From Dallia pectoralis (Eukaryota; Chordata; Actinopteri; Esociformes; Umbridae): a stretch of 64,000 bases of DNA. The position numbers and the translations under genes were made by a program. Below the pieces are notes generated by a model. That model did no database searches and was not told the origin of the DNA. It was given only the letters and a program-made list of their open reading frames with translations. The stretch spans positions 5,695,992-5,759,991 of the forward strand of contig CM055758.1 in NCBI GenBank assembly GCA_029465975.1, in the 5' to 3' direction. This document shows, one piece after another, positions 27,901-36,427 of this stretch; position 1 is the first letter of the stretch; every line of letters begins with the position of its first letter.

Positions 27901-29906
27901 TGACCAAATAGACCCATCTGCATATTACAACATCAGTACCATACAAACCCAATAGATCAATCTGTATATTACAGCATCAGTACCACACAGACCCATCTGT
28001 ATATTATAGCATCAGTGCCATACAGACCCAATAGACCCATCTGCATATTACAACATCAGTACCATACAAACCCAATAGATCCATCTGTATATTACAGCAT
28101 CAGTACCGTACAGACCCATCTGTATATTACAGCATCAGTGCCATACAGACCCAATAGACCCATCTGTATACTAGCGCATTAAGAGTAAATCCCAGACCAC
28201 AGAGGAAAGCTCGTTACCTTGTACGGGTGTCTTTCATCCTGGAAGTAGGTTAGCAGGAGGAGGACACATTGCAGATGACACACACGCTCCTCGTAGTAAT
28301 AGTCCGCAATCTGAACACGATCACAGACAAAAAGTAAATGACTGTCTATTAGTTGACTGATTAGAAAACATTAAACGGCTTGTCGAGAACGTGAGTTAGA
28401 TTAACTGCATCGGGTATATTCTACTAACCTTCAGCAGTAGGGCTTGGCTCTGCCTCTCATCCTGAAGAACCACCTATGTAGGCAGGTATGTCATGTCAAG
28501 AGGCATGCTTTTAAAAGCCAAGTCATACAGTCACCAGATATTTTCTAAAGCTAGCACACACACAGGTTTTACAAGGCAAGTAAAGACTGGCCATTTAGTG
28601 CCATAAAAAAATTACATGTCAATGTGAGAACCAAACAAATGTTCTGACATTGCAAACGTTCCATGTTTTGCTACTCAGATGGTAAAACCAAAAACACACA
28701 CACAACCTTTAGATTATTGCGCGTCCCTCTGTAATCTTCCTGTAGGTAACATTGTAAAATCTGTACACTCTGTTGCTGATCCAGAGCCTGAGAAAAGAAC
28801 ATGTTTAAACAAAAACACAATAAATCACAACAAGCATCATGGGTTGTTCATACTGTGCACTTTAGCAGACGGCTGAGGTCTATCAAGACCAAAACATCTA
28901 AACACAAGAACAGATTCTTCCCCATGGCGCTGAGTCTACGGAATATGCCTCTAGCACTAGTCTGCACTAAACAGACTTGTCGAATTAACCTTTTCCCGAT
29001 TCTGATTCTCCATGCATGAGTAGATAGACGATCCGTGGTAGTCAGCATAACAGATTATATTCATTATCAAACCAGGTCATTTCAACATTCCTTACCAGCA
29101 GTTTGCTGATCCTCAGGCCAAAGTCTTTCAGTGGTTGAGCCACATCTTTATCCCCTTTCAGTTTATCTGCCGAGGATGAACTATAACAGGGGATAATTTC
29201 AAGCATGATTTGGTCTGTTGACAAGCGAACACGTTCTGCTGTGTGTCAGTAACAGTTTGATGATCAAACCAGCATACCTGGGGGCTTTGTAGTAACACAG
29301 CCCTTGAAGTAACCTTTCCCAATGTCGGTCCAGTTCTGCCTCTATTTGAGCCTTCATATTGGAACGGAAAAAACACACACAGTGATATGGCATGGTAAGA
29401 CTTCGGAATAAAAACATACAGTAGTTAAGGAAATAGTATAAGACTTCCTACCGGCTCCCTCAAAGCAGATCTCCCGAGTAAGATGGTCCATAACTCTCGA
29501 CAGCTCCTGAATAAAATATCAATGTTAGTGTGGATTTTTGCTGGTGACTAAAGCCAGACACATAGAATGCATCAATTCGTTTTCTCGTCCGGGTCATGGT
29601 TGAAAACATTAACACATAGCTTTATAAAAGTGCAAAGAGAGCTAATAGGTGTGCCGTATGTTATGTTGTAACAGTAAACCAGCTGTCCACGCCTCACAAT
29701 TAATTAGATCCTTAGCAGTGTCAGAGAGTGCGTGGTAAGTACAATCCGCACGTTGTTTGGCTAGCTACTAAAAAGTGCACATGTATTTTTTTTCCCGTAC
29801 GAATGCAGATCTAAAAAAAAAAGGAACGCATTCAAACAAATACGCTAATTGTGCGCAAAATAAGCTACCTAACAAGTTGTGCATGACGCTGTTGTCAGTT
29901 GCTTAA

Positions 29907-29940
<34 letters not shown>

Positions 29941-30206
29941 CAGACCGCGCTGTCCTGCCATTCAAATGTAGAAATAACAGTTAGAAGTCTGGCGTGCATG
30001 CTAGCTAACTACTGATAGCTAACAACAGTTACCAGTACTCCCCTTCAAGGAAAGCTGTTCACACGTCTATGAACTTGTACGTACAATGTCTACATTTACA
30101 TAGCGTTACTAACCAACTTTACTTAAACCTTAAGGCATAACTTTTAAGATGTACATAAAAGTAATCTTTAATTGAGCTACCTGACACACATCTCCGTGCC
30201 CGCCAT
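15486..30206 (-). CDS. nup188: Nucleoporin NUP188, complete gene, 43 coding exons
   Basis: Scaffold nucleoporin of the inner ring of the nuclear pore complex. The reconstructed protein is 1740 aa (human ~1749) and alignable end to end: RELWTILLGRSALRE near the N-terminus, LTFGDIPHHGPVLLAW, KYIYHKHDPALPRLAIQLLK, and the C-terminal IQLVQAFVRHVQR. Exons, 5' to 3': 30206-30181, 29506-29452, 29351-29278, 29180-29096, 28787-28707, 28473-28429, 28310-28218, 27165-27046, 26779-26568, 26366-26252, 26119-25919, 25767-25678, 25227-25162, 25047-24928, 24835-24709, 24475-24320, 24172-24046, 23913-23826, 23697-23621, 23527-23413, 23276-23156, 22950-22884, 22570-22445, 22194-21954, 21735-21529, 21351-21182, 21001-20932, 20807-20740, 20525-20330, 19891-19814, 19722-19637, 19142-18997, 18824-18646, 18364-18164, 17799-17707, 17510-17358, 17272-17135, 17055-16981, 16867-16646, 16355-16224, 16119-16049, 15972-15843, 15665-15486. 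Phases agree throughout. Intron 26 uses a GC donor. An in-frame ATG at 30221 would add five residues. Confidence 0.96.
18885..18970. repeat. Short CA-rich tandem repeat in a nup188 intron
   Basis: Three copies of ATTCCAACCTAAACAGACAG, with variable (CA)n between them, in the intron between coding exons 32 and 33 of nup188. Confidence 0.8.
19395..19550. repeat. Teleost dispersed-repeat 3' tail (relic)
   Basis: Reads GGGAGTTTTTCCCTAGCCGC, then AGGCTGGGTGTTTGGAAAAGC and ATTGATTGAC. This matches, from memory, the tail of a high-copy fish repeat whose end normally reads like TTTCCTAGCCACCGTG...GGCTGGGTTTCTGTA...TTTGATTGATTGA. It is diverged and intronic in nup188. A second fragment of the same family lies at about 25535-25640. 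Confidence 0.5.
19915..20178. repeat. 23-bp minisatellite, about 11 copies, in nup188
   Basis: Units of ACAGATATGACACGGACACC followed by AAC or ATC, directly upstream (in transcript sense) of coding exon 30. The array keeps one minus-strand frame open (repeating SVSYLCW-like), which has no coding meaning. Confidence 0.95.
21762..21948. repeat. 37-bp tandem repeat, 4-5 copies, in nup188
   Basis: Units of AGTAGACTGGTACTGTAGGA followed by CCCATCAATAAGACATC, with small indels, fill the intron between coding exons 24 and 25. Confidence 0.9.
22200..22390. repeat. ~30-bp degenerate tandem repeat in nup188
   Basis: About six variable units of CACAGCACAGTCTAAACCAC followed by AGCAGACA in the intron between coding exons 23 and 24. 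Unit length varies by small CA indels. Confidence 0.85.
25505..25645. repeat. Second relic of the same teleost dispersed repeat
   Basis: Reads GGGTTTCAGATTGGGTGTTCA, then AAGCAGTTTGCGACAACTGA and TTGATTGACTG. It shares its order of motifs with the relic near 19395-19550 and lies in the intron between nup188 coding exons 12 and 13. Confidence 0.45.
27350..28178. repeat. Compound tandem repeat in nup188 intron 7
   Basis: Irregular array of ATCTGTATATTACAGCATCA plus GTACCACACAGACCC units, with and without an extra AATAGACC segment. It also has higher-order duplications: the ~190-bp block at ~27650-27840 recurs at ~27895-28085. It occupies most of the intron between coding exons 7 and 8. Confidence 0.9.
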
Positions 30207-30500
30207 CTTTACCCCCGCCATCTTTACCCCCGCCACGCGACGTGACGTAATGTAGTTGGGGATTTTTTTTTCGTAACGTAACTAGCCTGCCTCCCGTCTC
30301 GTGACGTGTCGTTTAAGATGTTTTTGTTTCATGGTATTTAAAAAATGTATGAAAACCAACAATAACTTTTACCATTCACATTACATTTAATACTAAATAC
30401 TATTAACAGTTAATATTAAATCCCACATTTTGTGCATTCATAAAATGTTCAGTGTACCACGTGACCTCACTGTCAATATGGCCACTTCCTACCATTGATT
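30207..30500. promoter_or_regulatory. Divergent nup188/dolk promoter
   Basis: About 300 bp separate the nup188 ATG from the presumed dolk first exon on the other strand. The stretch holds two AAGATGGCGGG motifs on the minus strand (YY1-like, overlapping the nup188 start), a CRE/ATF-like TGACGTAA at 30243-30250, and TGACGTGT near 30301. No TATA box was seen. Motif meanings are from general knowledge; binding is inferred. Confidence 0.6.
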
Positions 30501-30607
30501 CTCACTGCTGCCTGGTGAGACCTCTGCCGAACGCAATTTCATAAATAGTGGATCGGATATCGATGTCAATGTATTAATTCACTCTGACGAATGCGTCATT
30601 TAAGTGG
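30501..30607 (+). other. dolk: Probable noncoding first exon of dolk
   Basis: A strong donor AGTGG|GTAAGT ends at 30607. A matching acceptor CTTCACAG lies at 31261-31268, followed by 127 bp of leader before the dolk start. The 5' boundary is not defined by the sequence, so the exon start is a guess. Confidence 0.45.
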
Positions 30608-31395
30608 GTAAGTGGATCTTACATTTATTAGAAACAGTAATATACATTTTAAACCACCGGCAATCTGCAAGCGAACTACACACTGCATTTGTCAGCTGAA
30701 TTTTAGCTAGCGTTCGCTAGCAAGGATGCTGCTGGGTCGCTGCATAAGTTTCCTCCGTATCCGGCAAAAAGAGAATTAAAGGATACGTTATGCATTAGTT
30801 CCTATGAATCTAGCCGAAGAGATGTGTGATATCTCTAAAGTTTTTGAATGAACGCTTGTTACTAGGCATGAATCGTCCGTTGAAAATCGTTAATATTTTC
30901 AACCCCCACCTCTTAAAAACGTATGATAAAACGAGTTGCACCTGGCTTACTACAATGTTTGCAAAATTATTTCATAGCACGTATAAGCTAGGGTTGGCAT
31001 TAGTTGGAGTGCATGTGCTGTGTGGCAACGGTCGTTGCCATTATATTAGTCTAGTCAGAGTGGGCCAAGGTTCAGTCTGTGTGGGTGTGATGAACCTTTT
31101 GAAATCCCCGTGTGTCTGTAATTGCACAACGTCAACATTTCTAATATACTTATAAAACATACTCATCAATCACCATCACCAATATATTTAATTATTACAC
31201 TACAGTCTAATCAATTCTTATTATATTTTTCACAGTATTTTTATACTTTTGCCATTCTGTCTTCACAGTGATAACACCAAGATCAGGGACTAGAACAAGG
31301 ACGAACCGCAATATGTGCCACTGGAGTGGAACTAAGACTTCTCTTGAATAAGACATTGCATAAGCCACTTTCGACTCGAGCTGGCGTCCTCTGCG

Positions 31396-33009
31396 ATGAA
31401 TCGTGCTCCTTCCCTGTCTCCTCCCCCTGCGCCAGCCATGCAGACCAACCCGGTCCTGGTGGAGTCTGCGGTCGTCTTTTCTGTCGTTATGTGTGTCCAC
31501 TTGGCCGTGTGGAACCAGCACTCCTGGTGCTGCGTGGCCCTGGTCATCCAGGCCTTCTACGTGCAGCACAAGTGGGACCGCCTGCTCCGCAACGGCAACG
31601 CCGTGTTCCAGTGGCGCCCGTCGGCCAACAGCGGCATCGTGCCAGCTGCCATGGTGATGCCGCTGCTGGGCGTGGCACTGCGGGAGAAGTGCGCCGCCTC
31701 GGGCAACGTCTACTTTGAGCGTTTCTCCATGGTGGTTACTGTGACGGGCGTGATGCTGGCGCTGTTCCTGTCACTTCTGGCGCTGGGCATCACACGCCCC
31801 GTGCCAACCAACACGTGCGTGATCGCCGGCGTGGCGAGCAGCGCCATCCTGTACACGGTCAAACAGACGCTGACTGTGTCGGAGGTGATCGAGGTGCTGG
31901 AGGTGCTGCTGATCTTCGTCTACCTGAGTCTGATCGTGCTCTACCTCTTGCCGCGCTGCTTCACGCCCGGCGAGGCCCTCCTCGTGGTGGGCGGCATCAG
32001 TTTCATCGTCAACCAGCTCATCAAGCGCTCGCTCAATCTGGCAGAGGTCAAAGGGGAACCGGTCCACTATTTCCTGCCCGTGGTGGTGGTGGGATCTCTT
32101 CTCCTCGGCGTGTTTTTTGCCCTGCTCTTCTGCTTCATGGAGTCCGAGACCTGGGTGTCGTCACTGTTCTTCCACATGATGACGGCCGTGCTGGGCTTGG
32201 GGATCCTCATGCCCTGGCTCTCCCTTCTCATCCGCCGTCATCCCATCATGTGGCTGTTGGACTTTGTGACTCTGAACGACAAGCGTCTGTGCCTCCTAGG
32301 CTACTGGGCACTGCTGGCCACATTGGCCACGCTGGTGGTGCTGCACCAGAACTACCAGCGCCAGTCGGGCTCCAAGAAACACCAGGCCTCTACTTTGGTG
32401 AGGAAGTACTTCCACCTCATCGTAGTTGCCACGTTCGTCCCAGGCCTGGTGTACGACCGCCAGCTGCTCCACGTTGCGTCTGTGGGCTGCCTCGGGGCAT
32501 TCCTGCTCCTGGAGTATGTGCGTTATTTCCGCATCCGCCCGCTGGGCCAGGTCCTGCGCCAGCTGCTTACCCTGTTCCTCGACGAACGTGATTCTGGACC
32601 GCTCATCCTCACCCACATCTACCTCCTGCTGGGCATGTCCCTGCCTATCTGGCTCTTCCCGGGGCCCTGCGCCCCGAAGGGCATCCTACCTGGGGCCGGG
32701 GGCCTAGTTCCCTATGCCGGGGTGCTGGCTGTGGGCGTGGGGGACACGGTGGCATCCGTGTTCGGCAGCAGCCTGGGTGAGATACGCTGGCCGGGCACCA
32801 AGAAGACCGTGGAGGGCACAGCCACGTCCGTGTTCGCCCAGATCATTGCCGTAGCCGTCTTCCTCATCTTCGACTCCAACATAAACCTGAACTCCACCTA
32901 CTCGTGGATCGTGGGCTCCATATCCCTGGTGGCTATGCTGGAGGCCTACACATCACAGATCGACAATCTGCTGCTGCCGCTCTATCTCTTCATCCTGCTG
33001 CTGCTCTGA
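31396..33009 (+). CDS. dolk: Dolichol kinase
   Basis: CTP-dependent kinase that makes dolichyl phosphate, the glycan carrier for N-glycosylation, C/O-mannosylation and GPI anchors, in the ER membrane. Single coding exon of 537 aa (human 538), which matches the intronless coding region of the family. It is strongly hydrophobic with many membrane spans. Conserved blocks: QAFYVQHKWDRLL (N-terminal), ALGITRPVPTNTCVI, RKYFHLIVVAT, FLDERDSGPLILTHIYLLLG. The CTP-binding segment near residues 446-476 includes GVGDTVASVFGSS and GEIRWPGTKKTVEGT. The protein ends with a leucine-rich span. The start is the first ATG in frame; the Met at 31438 is an alternative. The upstream neighbour nup188 is transcribed divergently. 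Confidence 0.97.
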   Translation: MNRAPSLSPPPAPAMQTNPVLVESAVVFSVVMCVHLAVWNQHSWCCVALVIQAFYVQHKWDRLLRNGNAVFQWRPSANSGIVPAAMVMPLLGVALREKCAASGNVYFERFSMVVTVTGVMLALFLSLLALGITRPVPTNTCVIAGVASSAILYTVKQTLTVSEVIEVLEVLLIFVYLSLIVLYLLPRCFTPGEALLVVGGISFIVNQLIKRSLNLAEVKGEPVHYFLPVVVVGSLLLGVFFALLFCFMESETWVSSLFFHMMTAVLGLGILMPWLSLLIRRHPIMWLLDFVTLNDKRLCLLGYWALLATLATLVVLHQNYQRQSGSKKHQASTLVRKYFHLIVVATFVPGLVYDRQLLHVASVGCLGAFLLLEYVRYFRIRPLGQVLRQLLTLFLDERDSGPLILTHIYLLLGMSLPIWLFPGPCAPKGILPGAGGLVPYAGVLAVGVGDTVASVFGSSLGEIRWPGTKKTVEGTATSVFAQIIAVAVFLIFDSNINLNSTYSWIVGSISLVAMLEAYTSQIDNLLLPLYLFILLLL

Positions 33010-33629
33010 TGACGACCCCCCCCCCGGTGCTCCACATACAGGATTGTGTTGGAGATCGTCGCACTGTTTTTTGCGGCCGGCTGCCCGCAGACTGACTGAT
33101 CTGCAAATCATAGCGAGTATCCATTTGGAATGCCAGGTGATTTGGAGATCAGTCGGTCAATGTTCGTGATCAGCAACTGAAAAGATGCGCTCGAACCGAA
33201 AAGTTAGTTTGAGGACTGTGTGAAACTGAAACTTGTATTTGGCATGGGCTGCGCAATTAAGGATGTTCAGTATTTTTTGAATGCACACATTGGTTGGTAA
33301 TATGCACACCTTTTTGGTGTTTGTATACAGCGATTATGTAGTAGTAGAAGAAGAACATGTACTACTTTGAAATGAAGGTGACCTGAGTTGCACAGCCTTT
33401 TTTCTCCCTAATGGTATTGCCGAACAGATGCAATAATGTCTCTTACTTAAACGTGGAACAAAGTGAGCTCTTGACCGGTTATGAAAGGTCAAAATAGAAA
33501 TGTGCATCAATATAAGTCAGGTGTATTTTAAAAGAAGCTATGGAAATCCTCATTGGATTGGATAATTTTTATTGCAAGCAATAGTCATGATCACCGCTTT
33601 TGGTTCGGTTGCTTTTTCTTCACAATGTG

Positions 33630-34037
33630 ACTGGCAAACAGAAGGAGGAACTACAATGTGGCTGGCAACAGAAAGAGGAACTACCAGGTGGCTGGCAACA
33701 GAAGGAGGAACTACCATGTGACTGGCAACAGGAGGAACTACCATGTGGCTGGCAACAGAAGGAGGAACTACCATGTGACTGGCAACAGAAGGAGGAACTA
33801 CCATGTGACTGGCAACAGAAGGAGGAACTACAATGTGGCTGGCAACAGAAGGAGGAACTACAATGTGACTGGCAACAGAAGGAGGAACTACAATGCGGCT
33901 GGCAACAGGAGGAACTACAATGCAGCTGGCAACAGAAGGAGGAACTACAATGCGGCTGGCAACAGAAGGAGGAACTACCATGTGACTGGCAACAGAAGGA
34001 GGAACTACAATGTGGCTGGCAACAGGAGGAACTACAA
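33630..34037. repeat. 30/27-bp minisatellite downstream of dolk
   Basis: About 14 units of TGACTGGCAACAGAAGGAGG followed by AACTACCATG. Some units lack three bases (CAACAGGAGG). All lengths are multiples of three, so two plus-strand frames and one minus-strand frame remain open. The array is probably in the dolk 3' UTR or just beyond it. Confidence 0.95.
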
Positions 34038-35167
34038 ATGCTAACTAGTAAATTACCTCACGTTGAGAAATCTGTGAGGATTTATGGTACATACACAATA
34101 TTTCTCCTAATTGTTTTTGGACTTGGCTGGAGCATGACAGTAGAACCAGATTTTCGTTCGAATACAAGTCACTTCAAAATGGACACTGTTAATTTATTAG
34201 GTATCAGCTTGATCAATTGTTTTGATTTCAGGTTAATTACTGTTAGGTCTCCGCATTGCAGAAGGTTTTGAAACTTTAAATGAATGTTTATTATTAGAAA
34301 GGATTGCTGTACTTTGTTTTTTGTTTGGTGCCTAATGAACACAAGCCAGCTTAGTCTTGACATGGAGATGAGGGACTTGCTCTGAGGATGAATGTTTCTG
34401 AGTCACTGCAACACTCAGACATGACTGAATCATTCAGCAGATGTGATGTGGATAAAATGGATTTTAGCCTAAATTAATTTCCCTAACCTTGTAAGCTGTC
34501 GCTATATCCAAATCACAGTGCTAAATGACAGACAATGATTTCTGGAGTTTTTTTTTATGTTTCAAAACAATATGTACCATTGTAAAGCCTTTTGAAGAAC
34601 ATGATTTGAATGTTGTTGTTTTTTGGAGGGTTTGGAAATAATTTTCTCTTATTAAATTGTATTTACCTTTCTTGGTGTGGCAATGTTATGGACGGATTGC
34701 TGGACATATTTGCCTTAACGAAGTATATTTTCTATCACACCTTAATTAGTACTACTGTAAATACTCTAGTTGACAGCATGGTTTCTTGTCAAAGTAGACT
34801 GGTTTTTACTGGTTATTTATGACAGCAGTTTACGCTATAGCATGACAAAGAATTTAAAATCCTGTACCTCACCCAATCTTTTGCAAAAAATGTTTCATCA
34901 AATTTGTATATTAGAAATTAACTGTGGCGATGATCGAGTAGGCTTATAATTAATATATTGTCTGTTTCAAAGTGATAAATTATTGCATTTTACCTGTGTT
35001 TTGGCTGTATTTGTGGTGTAAAGAAAGTAACTACTCAATTTTTTCTCAACATAGCGATAATGCAATAGTTATTGATGCATCTGTTGCTCTCAGATGTACG
35101 CTTCTTCAGAGTTATGGCGGTGATGTCATGTCAAACTACAAATATCTATTGGAACCTTTAACATACC

Positions 35168-35230
35168 GTAGCCTGGTTGAACCCGATGAATCTGGGTTCA
35201 TAGTGCACATTCCAGTTTCAGCCAGGCTAC
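35168..35230. repeat. Nested inverted repeat (hairpin)
   Basis: GTAGCCTGGTTGAA at the left pairs with TTTCAGCCAGGCTAC at the right, one mismatch. An inner GAACCC...GGGTTC pair is nested in it. It could be the core of a small foldback element or a transcript hairpin. Confidence 0.75.
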
Positions 35231-35744
35231 TGTCCTCTATTCAGTTTTGCTGGGAATTTTGGAGTGACTATCCTTCAATGTGACATTTTATAAAAAGTAT
35301 TTTTTAGCATGGAAACGACGAAGTCCTTGATTATTCTGTATAAAGTGGCGTTTTGTTTGTTGCTATTTCTAATGATCTGTAATGATAATAATTAATGAGA
35401 TTTGTTCTCTGTTTTTGCGGTTTCTGTCACTATTCTTGGCTTGGACAGGGAGTGCTGGTATTGCGTGGTACAGTGGTGCATCATTAAAGGACTTTTATTC
35501 TAGACGTGTGTCTCCTTCATCCACGGACCAGAACACTGTCTGGTGTTGAACGGCATCCTAGTCATTATGACCCGCCTGATATTCGGTAGATGGCACGTGT
35601 TGAGATGCCCTCCACATAGATGCCCCGGCCCAGGGTTTCTCAGCGACGGGGCAAACGTACACAACTGTCCACATGGGGTCTCATCAGGTTTGTGTTGCAT
35701 GTCTTTGAAGGTATTAATAAAGAATTGGAAGCTGGAACTTGCTT

Positions 35745-35935
35745 CCAACTGTTAGCAATCCTTGAAGCCAAGCAAGTGTCCCTAGATGGGAGACCAAATG
35801 TGGTTGGTAAAGGTGGCATATTTCCAGCAGGGGATGCTGTTTCCTGGTTCCTTGGTTTTAAGATTGAATCCCAAAGGTGCAAGTTGATGAAGCCATTACC
35901 TTGTGTAGGTTGCAGTCTAGGGTTGGATATGAAAT
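35745..35935 (+). mobile_element. Teleost SINE with 5S-like head (relic)
   Basis: GAAGCCAAGCAAGTGTCCC followed by TAGATGGGAGACCA resembles the 3' half of 5S rRNA (a ..CTGGATGGGAGACC.. block), as in 5S-derived fish SINEs. It is followed by CAGCAGGGGATGCTG and by GAATCCCAAAGGTGC...CCTTGTGTAGGTTGC, which match the body of a common teleost SINE from memory. Diverged and incomplete; not a functional 5S gene. Confidence 0.6.
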
Positions 35936-36427
35936 GGTTTCCTGACCCAGTTGTGTGTGACCGTGTCTGACCCATTTGGGTTCTACATACTAGTCAGGTG
36001 ATTTTATCCCCTAGTTCGCAAAGCCCTTAAAATACCATAGTTTGTAGAACGTAGATATACATTATGCATTTCAGAAAGTTATTTTAGTTCAGGTTGATGG
36101 ATTTCAACCTATTTTAATTTGAACCTTTTTAGATGAAAAAACTCACACATGATGAAAGGGAGTTTGTAAGCATTAGGTGAAATCATATTTTCAATATCAC
36201 ATTGGTCCATTGATAAAAACACATTTCTCCCAATATCTATTTTCATCTTGCAGGCCAGTTGTGCTGATTTACAGACTTTAAGTACTGTGTGATAATATGT
36301 TTAAAAATAAACATGTCTGCCATCACAATAATGTTATTAATTGGTCCTGTGGTCATAGATCTCTCCCACAAAACGAGGTAGAGCCTGCCTCTGTCCAGCC
36401 ATTCAGGGTAATGGCAGAAAATCTGGA

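Larger units (their letters stand above)
34038..36427. other. Gene-free stretch between dolk and phyhd1
   Basis: AT-rich sequence with no coding signal. It contains an inverted repeat (35168-35230) and a SINE (about 35745-35935), listed separately. Both dolk and phyhd1 point into it, so it must hold both 3' ends. Confidence 0.7.

Noticed and set aside
31403..32591. Overlapping frames in dolk on both strands
   Set aside because: They are shadows of the GC-rich dolk coding region; only the 537-codon frame has family similarity.
33600..34271. Long plus-strand reading frame of 223 codons after dolk
   Set aside because: It is the product of the 30/27-bp repeat, whose units are all multiples of three. 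Other frames and the reverse strand are equally open, and there is no start context or homology.
35745..35800. 5S rRNA gene
   Set aside because: Only the 3' half motif (TGGGAGACC) is present, joined to a SINE body. There is no complete internal promoter and no tandem organisation.
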